A stretch of 64,000 bases of DNA. It comes from Micromonospora saelicesensis. Lineage in GTDB: Bacteria > Actinomycetota > Actinomycetes > Mycobacteriales > Micromonosporaceae. The notes beneath the pieces are model-generated. The model was not told where the DNA came from, ran no database searches, and was given only the letters and a program-made list of their open reading frames with translations. This document shows positions 8,177-16,203 of this stretch, piece after piece (the stretch's first letter is position 1; every line of letters starts with the position of its first letter). Location: the NCBI RefSeq assembly GCF_900091575.1, contig NZ_FMCR01000002.1:277750-341749 (forward strand), given 5' to 3'. Position numbers and translations under genes: made by a program.

Positions 8177-11100
8177 ATGCTGCTACGGGTGCTCGGGCCG
8201 CTTGAGGTCGAGGTCGACACAGGCGGGCCGGTCGACCTCGGCGGCCCCCGCCAACGCGCCGTGCTCGCGCTGCTGCTCGCGGCCCGCGGCGAGGTGCTCT
8301 CCGTCGGGCAGATGATCGAGGATCTGTGGCGGGGTGACGCGCCGCCACGGGCGATCGCCTCCCTCCAGGCGTACGTCTCGCATCTGCGCCGCCTTCTGGA
8401 GCCGGCCCGCGAGCGCCGGGCGCCAGCCCGGGTCCTGGTCACCGCGCCACCGGGCTACGCGCTGCGGCTGCCCGCCGACGCCGTCGACGCCGGTCGGTTC
8501 GAGACGCTGCTCGCCGAGGCGCGTGCGGTCGGACCCGCCGACCCGGGCCGGGCACGTCGGTTGCTGAGCGTCGGGCTCGATCTGTGGCGCGGTCGGGCGT
8601 ACGTCGAATTCGCCGGTGAGCCGTGGGCGCAGCCGGAGGTGCTGCGGCTGGAGGAACTGCGGCTCGGTGCCCGCGAGCTGCTGCTCGACGTGACGGTGCG
8701 CTGCGGCGACGCGGCCGAGGCGGTGCCGGAGGCGGAGCTGTTGACCCGGCAGGCGCCGCTGCGGGAGGAGAGCTGGCGGCTGCTGGCGCTGGCGTTGTGG
8801 CGTACCGGGCGGCAGGGCGACGCGCTCGCCGCGCTGCGCCGGGCCCGGGCGACCCTGGCCGACCAGCTCGGACTGGACCCCGGCCCGGCGCTGGTCGAGG
8901 TGGAGTCCGCCATCCTGGGCCAGCGACTCGACCTGCTGCCACCGGTGGTGGCGACAGCGGTACGTGGCCGGCGGCAGGTGTCGGAGGAGGTCTTCGTCGG
9001 CCGGGAGGCGGAGCTGGAGGCGCTCCGGCAGGCGGCCGCCGAGGCGGTGGCGAGCGGGCCGCGAGTCGCTCTGCTCAGCGGTGAGGCCGGGGCCGGCAAG
9101 ACGAGCCTGCTCACCCGGTTTCGGGACGAGCTCACCGCTCACGGCTGGCTGGTCGCCGTCGGCCGCTGCCCCGAGGCCGAGGGCGCCCCGCCGGCCTGGG
9201 CCTGGGTCGAGGCGCTGCGGCAACTCGCCGAACAGGCACCCCCGGGTGACCTCGCACCGGCGCTCGCCCCGCTGCTCGGTGGGGGCGACGGCGAGCCCGG
9301 CGGCGACGTCACCGCCGGCCGGTTCCGGCTGCACCGCGCCGTCGGCGCCTGGTTGGACGCCGCCGCGGCCCGCAGGCCGGTCACCGTGATCCTCGACGAC
9401 CTGCACGCCGCCGACGCGGAGACGTTGCTGCTGTTGCAGAGCGTCAGCGAGATGACCACCGGCACCGTCCTGTTCGTCGCGGCGCTGCGGCCCGCCGACA
9501 ACACCGAGCGGCTCGCCGACACGATGGCCGTCCTGGCCCGTCGGTCACCGCATCGGATCCCGCTGGGCGGTCTGACCTCGTCCGAGGTCGAACGGCTGCT
9601 CGGCGCGCTGGCCCGGACCACCGTCGACCCGGAAACGGTCGCCGCGTTGGCCGAGCGGACCGGCGGCAACCCGTTCTACGTCCGGGAGTCGGCGCGACTG
9701 CTCGCCGCCGAGGGCACGCTCGTGGCCACCTCCGACGTGCCCGAGGGCGTACGCGACGTGCTGCGCCGGCGACTCTCCCGCCTCCCGTCGACGGCCGTCT
9801 CGGTGCTGCGTCTCGCCTCGGCCGTGGGGCGGGAGGCCGAGGTGCGAACGCTCGTCGACGCCGCCGGCACCGACGAGGGCACCGTCCTGCGGGCACTGGA
9901 AGCCGGGCTGGCCGCCGGGCTGCTCACCGAACCGGCGCCCGGGCGGGTGCGGTTCGTGCACGGCCTGGTCTGCGACACCATCTACACCGACCTGCCGCAG
10001 CTGCGCCGCGCCCGCCTGCACGCGCGGATCGCCGACGCCACCCGCCGGCTGCGGCCCGACGACTACCCCGCCCTGGCCCACCAGTACGCCCGCGCCGCGT
10101 CGGCCGACACCGCACCGCTCGCCGTCGACTACGCCATCCGGGCCGCCGAGCTGGCCGAGCGGCGCTACGCGTACGACGCCTCGATCGAGCTGCTCAGCAA
10201 TGCTGTCGAGGCCGCCGCCACGGTCGCCGGTGACCGCGAGGCGCTCCGGGTCGACCTGCTCGGGCGGCTGCTGCGCGCCCAGGCGCGGGCCGGCGCGGTG
10301 GCGGCCGCCCGGCAGACCCGCGCTCGGGCGATCGACGTCGCCGCGGCGTCCGGCCGCGACGACCTGCTGGTCGCGGCGTTCACCGCGTGGACCGTCCCCA
10401 CCCCGTGGCTGACCCACGAGTACGGCGTGGTGGACCACCGGGTCGTCGAACTGCTCACCCAGCTGCTGCGCGCCGACGACCTGGACCCGGTCGCCCGCTG
10501 CCGGCTGCTGGAGGCACTGGCCACGGAGTTGGACGGCGAGTCCGATCCGCGCGGCGTTGCGGCCGGACGGGAGGCGCTGGCCCTCTCGCAGCGGCTGGAC
10601 GACCCCGAGCTGCGCGCCCTCGGGCTGGCCGCACGGTTGCGCACCATGAGCTACGAGCGGGAGGCGCCCGACCGTCGGACCTTCGCCCTCGAGCTGCGTG
10701 ACCTCGCCGACGAGCACGCGCTGGTGACCTACCGTTCGGTCGCCGAGCAGGCGCTGGGCCACTGCGCTGCCGCGCTCAACAAGCCGGACGAACTGCGCCT
10801 CAGCGTTGCCCGGCAGGGATGGCTGGCCGAGACGTACCAGCTGAACGAGGCGCAGACGATCAACCTGTGCTCGCTGGGCGCCCTCGCGCACATCGCCGGC
10901 GACTTCGCCGCCGCGCGGCGCCACTACGACCAGGTCGCGGTGCAGATGCGGCGGCAGGGTTCGCTGCACGCCGAGGCCTTCCACTACTTCTCCACGGGCA
11001 CCCTGCTGATCAGCCAGGGGCGGTTCGGTGAGCACCTGGAGGCGACCCGGCGGATACGGGGGTCGTTGGGCCCGATCGTGGACGACCTGCTGGCGCTGGC

Positions 11101-11461
11101 GCTGATCGGGAGCGGGCGCCTGGACGAGGCGCGGGCCATGCCGATCGGGCGGCACACCTACCGCCCGGACTACTTCGAGTCGGCGCTGCTCAGCGTACGG
11201 GGAATGGTCGTCGTGGCGCTGGGTCGACGGGACCTGGCCCAACCCGTGATCGACGCGCTGCTCCCGGTACGCGACCAACTGGCCGGTTTCTCCACCACCG
11301 CGGCCGTGGTGCGGCCGGTCGCGCTGACGCTCGGTGAGCTGTTCCGGCTGGTGGACCGCACCGAGGAGGCGACCCGGCACTTCACCCTCGCCGCGCGGGT
11401 GGCCCGCCGGTGGGAGTCGCCGCACTGGCTGGCCGAGGCGACGGCGGCGATGGCCCGCTGA
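8177..11461 (+). CDS. AfsR/SARP-type regulator with BTAD, AAA and TPR-like regions
   Basis: A 1094-residue regulator. Residues 1-98 form an OmpR-like winged-helix DNA-binding domain (LGPLEVEV, GPRQRAVLALLL, ASLQAYVSHLRRLLE), and about 105-250 a bacterial transcriptional activation domain. An AAA/NB-ARC ATPase follows, with Walker A GEAGAGKTS (302-310) and Walker B VTVILDDLHAAD near 400. The rest is helical TPR-like repeat. This matches AfsR-type SARPs, which activate secondary metabolism or stress genes. A TAGGAT -10-like box at 8162-8167 lies close to the ATG, so the mRNA may be nearly leaderless. Directly repeated 9-mers just after the gene may be its own binding site. Confidence 0.92.
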   Translation: MLLRVLGPLEVEVDTGGPVDLGGPRQRAVLALLLAARGEVLSVGQMIEDLWRGDAPPRAIASLQAYVSHLRRLLEPARERRAPARVLVTAPPGYALRLPADAVDAGRFETLLAEARAVGPADPGRARRLLSVGLDLWRGRAYVEFAGEPWAQPEVLRLEELRLGARELLLDVTVRCGDAAEAVPEAELLTRQAPLREESWRLLALALWRTGRQGDALAALRRARATLADQLGLDPGPALVEVESAILGQRLDLLPPVVATAVRGRRQVSEEVFVGREAELEALRQAAAEAVASGPRVALLSGEAGAGKTSLLTRFRDELTAHGWLVAVGRCPEAEGAPPAWAWVEALRQLAEQAPPGDLAPALAPLLGGGDGEPGGDVTAGRFRLHRAVGAWLDAAAARRPVTVILDDLHAADAETLLLLQSVSEMTTGTVLFVAALRPADNTERLADTMAVLARRSPHRIPLGGLTSSEVERLLGALARTTVDPETVAALAERTGGNPFYVRESARLLAAEGTLVATSDVPEGVRDVLRRRLSRLPSTAVSVLRLASAVGREAEVRTLVDAAGTDEGTVLRALEAGLAAGLLTEPAPGRVRFVHGLVCDTIYTDLPQLRRARLHARIADATRRLRPDDYPALAHQYARAASADTAPLAVDYAIRAAELAERRYAYDASIELLSNAVEAAATVAGDREALRVDLLGRLLRAQARAGAVAAARQTRARAIDVAAASGRDDLLVAAFTAWTVPTPWLTHEYGVVDHRVVELLTQLLRADDLDPVARCRLLEALATELDGESDPRGVAAGREALALSQRLDDPELRALGLAARLRTMSYEREAPDRRTFALELRDLADEHALVTYRSVAEQALGHCAAALNKPDELRLSVARQGWLAETYQLNEAQTINLCSLGALAHIAGDFAAARRHYDQVAVQMRRQGSLHAEAFHYFSTGTLLISQGRFGEHLEATRRIRGSLGPIVDDLLALALIGSGRLDEARAMPIGRHTYRPDYFESALLSVRGMVVVALGRRDLAQPVIDALLPVRDQLAGFSTTAAVVRPVALTLGELFRLVDRTEEATRHFTLAARVARRWESPHWLAEATAAMAR

Positions 11462-11476
11462 CCGTCACGGTTGGCG

Positions 11477-11496
11477 GGTTCCAAGCCGGTTCCAAG
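11477..11496 (+). promoter_or_regulatory. Tandem direct repeat, SARP-like operator candidate
   Basis: GGTTCCAAG occurs twice (11477-11485 and 11488-11496) with an 11-bp period, one helical turn, in the 90-bp gap between the BTAD regulator and the hemerythrin gene. SARP regulators characteristically bind direct repeats with 11-bp spacing just upstream of a -10 box. A CATGAT hexamer lies 10 bp downstream. The assignment to the adjacent regulator is inference. Confidence 0.5.
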
Positions 11497-11551
11497 TGGC
11501 ACCGAGCATGATCAACAGATCTGTGCCAGTTGATCCCTCGGAAAGGTCACC

Positions 11552-12244
11552 GTGAACCAGAACCACCGCGAAGCCATGGCCGACGTACGCGACATGTACA
11601 TGGCGCACTCGGCGCTCCGTCGCGAGTTCAGCCTGCTGCCGCAGCTCGTCCGCGACGTCACCCCGGGCGACGCCACGCGCGCGGAGGTCGTCGGCGCCCA
11701 CGCCGAGATGCTCTGCCACATCCTGCACCTGCACCACGAGGGCGAGGACCTGCTGCTCTGGCCCCGGCTGCTGGAGCGCGGCGGTGCGGAGGCCGCGGCG
11801 ATCGTCCCCACCATGGAGGCGCAGCACCACGCCATCGAGGACGCCCACGCGGCGGTGGTCGCCCTCCTCCCCCAGTGGCGCCGCACCGCACGCGGCGGTG
11901 AGCAGCTCGCGGACGCCCTGGAGCAGCTCCGCGCCGCGCTGATCGAGCACATGGCCCTGGAGGAGAGCGAGATCCTGCCGCTGGCGCAACGGCACGTCAC
12001 CGCCCGGGAATGGATGCAGCTCGGCGAGCACGGCATGAGCAAGTCCCCGAAGAAGCAGCTCCCGCTGGCCTTCGGCCTGGCCATGTACGAGGGCGACCCG
12101 GAGGTGGTCAAGGCGGTGCTGGCGCACGCTCCGCTGCCGGCCCGACTGCTCATGCCGATCATCGCGCCCCGGCTCTTCGCCAGCCACGCCAAGCGGGTGC
12201 ACGGCACCGCCACGCCTCCGCGCATCGGCGCCACCGTCCGCTGA
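11552..12244 (+). CDS. Hemerythrin domain-containing protein
   Basis: A 230-residue helical protein starting at GTG 11552, with GGAAAGG 5 nt upstream. The hemerythrin HHE-type ligand pattern is visible in HHEGEDLLLWPRL (about residues 58-70), QHHAIEDAH (about 91-99) and IEHMALEESEILPL (about 131-144), over a four-helix bundle in residues 10-150. The C-terminal 80 residues lack the motif and hold a hydrophobic segment (PARLLMPIIAPRLFA). HHE proteins bind a di-iron centre and sense or carry O2, NO or related species. It follows the BTAD regulator gene across 90 bp containing direct repeats, so regulation by that protein is plausible. Confidence 0.9.
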   Translation: MNQNHREAMADVRDMYMAHSALRREFSLLPQLVRDVTPGDATRAEVVGAHAEMLCHILHLHHEGEDLLLWPRLLERGGAEAAAIVPTMEAQHHAIEDAHAAVVALLPQWRRTARGGEQLADALEQLRAALIEHMALEESEILPLAQRHVTAREWMQLGEHGMSKSPKKQLPLAFGLAMYEGDPEVVKAVLAHAPLPARLLMPIIAPRLFASHAKRVHGTATPPRIGATVR

Positions 12245-12249
12245 GCAAG

Positions 12250-12296
12250 GTCGGCGGCTCGCCCGACGCGGATGAGTCGGCGGCTCGCCCGACGCG
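12250..12296. repeat. 21-bp direct repeat, two copies
   Basis: The same 21-mer (starting GTCGGCGGCTCGCCCGAC) occurs at 12250-12270 and 12276-12296, separated by 5 bp, directly after the hemerythrin stop codon. Each copy can fold on itself (GTCGG with CCGAC). It lies in the gap between convergent genes. Confidence 0.8.
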
Positions 12297-12341
12297 CTTG
12301 GTTGGCCTCGCGACCAAATCTCACCTCGCCCTGAACATGAT

Positions 12342-12377
12342 CGACCCAGCTGGCCGGGATCCCGGCCGGCTGGGTCG
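12342..12377. terminator. Bidirectional terminator-like palindrome
   Basis: A 36-bp near-perfect palindrome (18-bp arms with one mismatch pair) sits between the convergent hemerythrin and TetR genes, ending 15 bp before the TetR stop codon. The symmetry and the convergent context suggest termination in both directions. Confidence 0.7.
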
Positions 12378-12391
12378 CCGGGAGCACCAGC

Positions 12392-13033
12392 TCACCTGGC
12401 CGCGTCTGGAACCGACGCCGGGCGTGCCAACCGCGCCACGGGCGGGAGCGGCGAGACATCCGGGGAGGCTTGGAATGCCGAGATGGCGAGCGCGGCGAAG
12501 CGCCGGGAGGCGCTGACCTGAGTAGTCGGCGAGGTCGCGTGGATACCGCTGTTGGCCATGAGCACGAGGATGACGTCGTCCAGGACGAAGTCGGGGCGAA
12601 GGCGACCCGCTTCCTTCGCGCGGCGGGCCAGCTCGTCGATCGCTCTGAGCGCATATTCACGGCGCGCCTCGAAATCAACTGCCTTGGGAAAGGTCGAGAT
12701 AAGAGCTGCGGTAAAGCCTCGGTCACGTGCGTGCAGTTCACACATTTTCTCGATCACGAGACAGAAACCGCGCCATGGATCCGAATCGGCAAGGCCCTCG
12801 TCGACAACGCCGCGACACGCGTACATCTGTTCTGTGAATGCCTCCGTGACCAGCATCTCCTTGGTCGGAAATCGGCGGTACAGGGTGGCGGGTGCAACCC
12901 CGGCACGCCGGGCGACCTCCCGCATCGGCACGTCCAGGCCGTCAACGGCGAAGACCGCGCGGGCGGCCTCGAGGATGCGCTCGCGGTTGTCCAGGGCGTC
13001 GGAGCGAAGAGTGTGAGGCAAACGATCGGTCAC
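12392..13033 (-). CDS. TetR/AcrR family transcriptional regulator
   Basis: A 213-residue repressor-like protein starting at GTG 13033 (VTDRLPHTLRSDALDNRERI). The N-terminal TetR helix-turn-helix is clear: ILEAARAVFAVDGLDVPMRE followed by VARRAGVAPATLYRRFPTKE at about residues 18-60. The remaining helical part is the ligand-binding and dimer domain. It is divergent from an NADPH:quinone oxidoreductase-type gene that starts 50 bp away at 13084, so the two probably share an operator and the enzyme is the likely target. The ligand is unknown. Confidence 0.9.
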   Translation of the reverse strand: MTDRLPHTLRSDALDNRERILEAARAVFAVDGLDVPMREVARRAGVAPATLYRRFPTKEMLVTEAFTEQMYACRGVVDEGLADSDPWRGFCLVIEKMCELHARDRGFTAALISTFPKAVDFEARREYALRAIDELARRAKEAGRLRPDFVLDDVILVLMANSGIHATSPTTQVSASRRFAALAISAFQASPDVSPLPPVARLARPASVPDAAR

Positions 13034-13083
13034 GGCTCTCACTTTAGCGAGGCGGACAGCGGCGCGCGTTAGCGTCCGTGTGC

Positions 13084-14013
13084 ATGAGGGCTTTGCAATT
13101 TTCGAAGTACGGTCCCGCGAGTGTCCTTGAGGTCTCGGAGGCGCCGGAACCGCACGCCGGACCCGGCCAGATACGGGTGGCGGTTCGGGCATCCGGTGTC
13201 AATCCGGCCGACACCTACGTGCGCGCCGGCCGATTCCAGGAGTGGATTCCGCTCCGCCTGCCGCACGTGCCCGGTGTCGACGCTGCCGGCGTGGTGGATG
13301 AGATCGGTGACGGGGTGACCACGGCCCGGGTAGGCGATGAGGTCTTCGGGATCACGGACTACGCCCGGATGGGCGGAGCGAACGCCGAGTACGCCGTCCT
13401 GGCCGCGTGGGCACCGAAGCCGACCGCCCTGACCTGGGAGCAGGTCGGCGGCGCGGCGGGCAACATCGAGACGGCCACCCGAGTGCTCGACCGGTTGGGC
13501 GTCAAGGACGGCACCACGCTGTTGATCGAGGGCGCGGCCGGCGGGGTCGGTACGACCGCGATCCAGCTCGCGGTCGCTCGCGGTGCGGCCGTCATCGGCA
13601 CGGCCAGCGACCGCAACCATGAGTTCCTCGCCTCGCTCGGGGCGATCCCGACCACCTACGGCCCCAAGCTGGCCGAGCGGGTCCACAGTCTGGTGCCCGG
13701 CGGGGTGGATGTCGTACTCGACTGTGCCGGCTCTGGTTCCATGCCAGACCTGGTCGGCCTGGTCGCGAGCCCGGACAGGGTGGTGAGCATCGCCGACATC
13801 AACGCCGCGGCCTACGGCGTGCACCTGTCGCGCGGCTCTGGCCCCGGCGCGGACACACCGGCTCTCGAAGGAATCGCCGCCGCCGGCGAACTCGCCGAGC
13901 GGGCTCGTTTCACAGTGCCGGTCGCGTCCGTGTTCTCTTTGGAAGAGGCGGCCGCCGCCCACGAGTTGAGTGAGTCCCGCCATGCGCGAGGCAAGATCGT
14001 GCTGAAGCCGTAG
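13084..14013 (+). CDS. NADP-dependent oxidoreductase (quinone oxidoreductase-like MDR)
   Basis: A 309-residue medium-chain reductase of the zinc-free quinone oxidoreductase (QOR) group. The N-terminal GroES-like fold carries the family signatures GVNPADTYVRAG and PHVPGVDAAGVV (about residues 39-75). The Rossmann domain has the nucleotide motif EGAAGGVGTTAIQ at about 149-161. There are no structural zinc cysteines. QOR enzymes reduce quinones or enones with NADPH. I chose the ATG at 13084; a GTG 6 bp upstream is also possible. It is divergent from a TetR regulator and probably controlled by it. Confidence 0.9.
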   Translation: MRALQFSKYGPASVLEVSEAPEPHAGPGQIRVAVRASGVNPADTYVRAGRFQEWIPLRLPHVPGVDAAGVVDEIGDGVTTARVGDEVFGITDYARMGGANAEYAVLAAWAPKPTALTWEQVGGAAGNIETATRVLDRLGVKDGTTLLIEGAAGGVGTTAIQLAVARGAAVIGTASDRNHEFLASLGAIPTTYGPKLAERVHSLVPGGVDVVLDCAGSGSMPDLVGLVASPDRVVSIADINAAAYGVHLSRGSGPGADTPALEGIAAAGELAERARFTVPVASVFSLEEAAAAHELSESRHARGKIVLKP

Positions 14014-14082
14014 GGTGCCCCACCCAACCTCTGTCCACCTGACCCGGGCCCGCGCGACCAACCATCCGGTGTGGTGGGCGAG

Positions 14083-14100
14083 CACCACGCGAGCGTGGTG
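14083..14100. terminator. Terminator hairpin between convergent genes
   Basis: CACCACGC (14083-14090) and GCGTGGTG (14093-14100) form a perfect 8-bp stem with a 2-nt spacer, between the stops of the oxidoreductase (14013) and the hydrolase (14115). Confidence 0.55.
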
Positions 14101-14114
14101 TGCGGGACGGGTGC

Positions 14115-14681
14115 TCAGCGGGCGGCCAGGAAGGCCAGCACGCGCGGCCAGGCCGCCGCGGTGGCATCCGGGGAGTACTCGGCCACGTCCGGGTCGGTGA
14201 ACAGGTGGCCCACGCCCGGATATCGGAAGACCGTCAGGTCAGCGCCGGCGTCGGTCAGCGCCTGCTGCCACTCGTCGACCTCGTCCGGCGCGTCGTACGG
14301 ATCGGGGTCGGCGAGGTGCAGCTGCACCGGCAGCCCGGGTCGGACCGCGTCGGGGGCGCCGCCGGTGCCGTGCAGCAGGAGCAGGCCGGCGGCGTCCGGG
14401 CGTTCGGCCAGCAGCGCCCCGGCCACCCCGGCGCCCATCGAGAAGCCGGCGAGCACCGTCTCCGGTGGCAGGTCACGCAGCGCGTCGCGGGCCCGGTCCA
14501 GCACCACCTCCTGGCCGATCTTGTCGAGTAGCGCGAAGCCCTCCTCGACGGTGTCGGTGGCCGGGACGCCGTACAGGTCGGGGGTGCTGACCTGGTGCCC
14601 GGCGGCGCGCAACCGGTCGGCGAAGGCGCGCACGGCGGGTCGCAGCCCGTACACGGAGTGGAACAGCACGACGTGTCGCAT
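14115..14681 (-). CDS. Dienelactone hydrolase-family alpha/beta hydrolase
   Basis: A 188-residue small alpha/beta hydrolase. The nucleophile elbow is GFSMGAG (about residues 79-85), with Ser where classical dienelactone hydrolases use Cys. The acid is probably in LHLADPDPYD and the base is His in the C-terminal YPGVGHLF (about 154-161). It starts MRHVVLFHSVYGL, typical of actinobacterial DLH-like proteins. The substrate is not predictable. It is the last of a loose minus-strand series and convergent with the quinone oxidoreductase gene. Confidence 0.88.
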   Translation of the reverse strand: MRHVVLFHSVYGLRPAVRAFADRLRAAGHQVSTPDLYGVPATDTVEEGFALLDKIGQEVVLDRARDALRDLPPETVLAGFSMGAGVAGALLAERPDAAGLLLLHGTGGAPDAVRPGLPVQLHLADPDPYDAPDEVDEWQQALTDAGADLTVFRYPGVGHLFTDPDVAEYSPDATAAAWPRVLAFLAAR

Positions 14682-14828
14682 CCGGTCATCCTGCCGCAGC
14701 CGACCGGCCGTCCGGGGTGGCCACGCGGGGTGGAAGCATGATCATGGTCGAGTCATCGGGCAGCCACCCGGACTGATGTTGGCGAACGGTGCGCCGGAGC
14801 GGCGACACAGGTAGCCGGCTGAGCTGCT

Positions 14829-15398
14829 CTACGGGGACGGAACGCTCGGAGGCAGGTCGTCGTCGCGGCCGGTCTGAGGTATCCCAGCCACAGCGGCGAT
14901 GGCTTTGACGGCCTCGTTCAGTCCGGTGGTCTCGGGCAGGACGAGTTCATCGGGCCAGTCCAGGACGTCATGGGCGGCGTACCAGCCGCTCATCTCCTCG
15001 GCGGTGAACTCACCGGCCTGCGGGCGCGTGAGGTGCCGGCGCAGGGTCTCGGCCAGGGACACGTCGAGATAGCAGAACAGCGACCGGCCCCGGTGGTCGT
15101 CCCGCAGGGAGGTCAGCATGCTTCGGTAGCGGCTGCTGTGCATGATGCCCTCCAGCACGACGTGATAGCCGTGGTCAAGCGCTAGCCGGACGGTCTGCCC
15201 GATCAACGCGGGTGCCGCACCGCCGGGCTTGTCCCGCTCGCGCAGCAGGATGCGGCGCAGGTAGTCCTGCTCGACCAGGGCGCAGCCCCGGCCGTGCCGG
15301 CGTCGTAGCTCGCGGGCGATGCTGCTCTTGCCGGAGCCGGAGTTGCCCCGAATGCAGACGAGGATCGTGTCCGGGCTGCCAGTGGGCTCAGCGAGCAC
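14829..15398 (-). CDS. AAA-type P-loop kinase-like protein
   Basis: A 189-residue P-loop NTPase resembling zeta-toxin or chloramphenicol-phosphotransferase-like kinases. Walker A is RGNSGSGKSS (about residues 17-26). EQDYLRRILLRERD is in the position of the substrate or DxD region, and HVVLEGIMHSSRYRSML gives the second strand. LSLAETLRRHLTRPQ may hold the lid. Such proteins phosphorylate small molecules or are annotated only as AAA-family ATPases; no substrate is evident. It is directly downstream of the pentapeptide-repeat gene (15 bp apart), so the two are likely cotranscribed. Confidence 0.85.
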   Translation of the reverse strand: MLAEPTGSPDTILVCIRGNSGSGKSSIARELRRRHGRGCALVEQDYLRRILLRERDKPGGAAPALIGQTVRLALDHGYHVVLEGIMHSSRYRSMLTSLRDDHRGRSLFCYLDVSLAETLRRHLTRPQAGEFTAEEMSGWYAAHDVLDWPDELVLPETTGLNEAVKAIAAVAGIPQTGRDDDLPPSVPSP

Positions 15399-15413
15399 GA
15401 TGCCACCTCGGCT

Positions 15414-16076
15414 TCAGTCGTTGCGCACTGTGAGATTGAGGGCGGCCACGGTGAGTTGGGTGAGGTCAGGAAGTTGGTCCTCGCCGAGGGTGACGCCGCG
15501 CAGGTTGTCCAACGGCGCCTTGAGGCCCATCAGCCGGCTGCCCCGCAGGTCGGTGCCGTCGAGCTGGCAGGAGTCCAACTCCAGTCCGGCGAGGACACAT
15601 GACCGCAGCGCGATGCGAGGTAGTCGGCAGGAAGACCACGCGCCGTTGGTGAACGTGCAGTCGGTGAACGCGACCGAGCCGGCGGCGGCGACGCGGTGAA
15701 AGGTCGCGTAGTCGAAGCGGCAGCCGTCGAACAGGACGTCCTTGAGGCGTACATCGGTGAGCCTTGTGCCGGTGAACCGGGACCCGGTAATGGCGCAGCG
15801 TTCGATGGTGATGCCGGTCAGGGTCGCGCCGGAGAAGTCGGTGCCGGTTATCTCGCATCCATAGAGGCTGCCGGCTTCCCAGGTGCTCTCGCTCAGGTCC
15901 ACGCCGGTGATCAGGCTGCTGCGAATGCGGGCGTCCTCCAGGTGCGAGCCGTGCCACGCCGCGCCCTCGACGAGGGCCTCGGTGAGGCCGCCGGCCAGGT
16001 CCGTCGTGGTGTCGAGGTCGTCCGGTTCGAGGTCCGGCAGAAGAACCTTCACGTCGCCGATCGCGGTGGTACGCAT
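15414..16076 (-). CDS. Pentapeptide repeat-containing protein
   Basis: A 220-residue protein in which a pentapeptide-repeat beta-helix fills about residues 40-205. Repeats centred on F/L at every fifth position are visible in SLYGCEITGTDFSGATLTGI, RFTGTRLTDVRLKDVLFDGC and LDSCQLDGTDLRGSRLMGLK. Some pentapeptide-repeat proteins mimic DNA and protect gyrase (Qnr, MfpA), but the family is functionally diverse and this one cannot be assigned. It precedes the P-loop kinase-like gene by 15 bp, probably as one operon. A 13-codon ORF lies 63 bp upstream. Confidence 0.9.
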   Translation of the reverse strand: MRTTAIGDVKVLLPDLEPDDLDTTTDLAGGLTEALVEGAAWHGSHLEDARIRSSLITGVDLSESTWEAGSLYGCEITGTDFSGATLTGITIERCAITGSRFTGTRLTDVRLKDVLFDGCRFDYATFHRVAAAGSVAFTDCTFTNGAWSSCRLPRIALRSCVLAGLELDSCQLDGTDLRGSRLMGLKAPLDNLRGVTLGEDQLPDLTQLTVAALNLTVRND

Positions 16077-16139
16077 GTGTCCTCAACCTGTACGGGTGCG
16101 GGGTGGGTACGCCACCCCGCGCGCTCCGTGGTGGGGCTG

Positions 16140-16181
16140 CTACTTCCTCTTGTTCCAGTTGTCCCAGCCGGGTCGACTCAT
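16140..16181 (-). CDS. Possible 13-codon ORF (MSRPGWDNWNKRK)
   Basis: A tiny minus-strand frame in the 127-bp gap between the glycosyltransferase and pentapeptide-repeat genes reads MSRPGWDNWNKRK. It has two Trp and a basic end, and an in-frame stop bounds it upstream. No good ribosome-binding site is visible, so translation is unproven. It could be a leader peptide for the pentapeptide-repeat gene, or chance. Confidence 0.25.
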   Translation of the reverse strand: MSRPGWDNWNKRK

Positions 16182-16203
16182 GACGTGACCCGCGGATTAC
16201 GAG

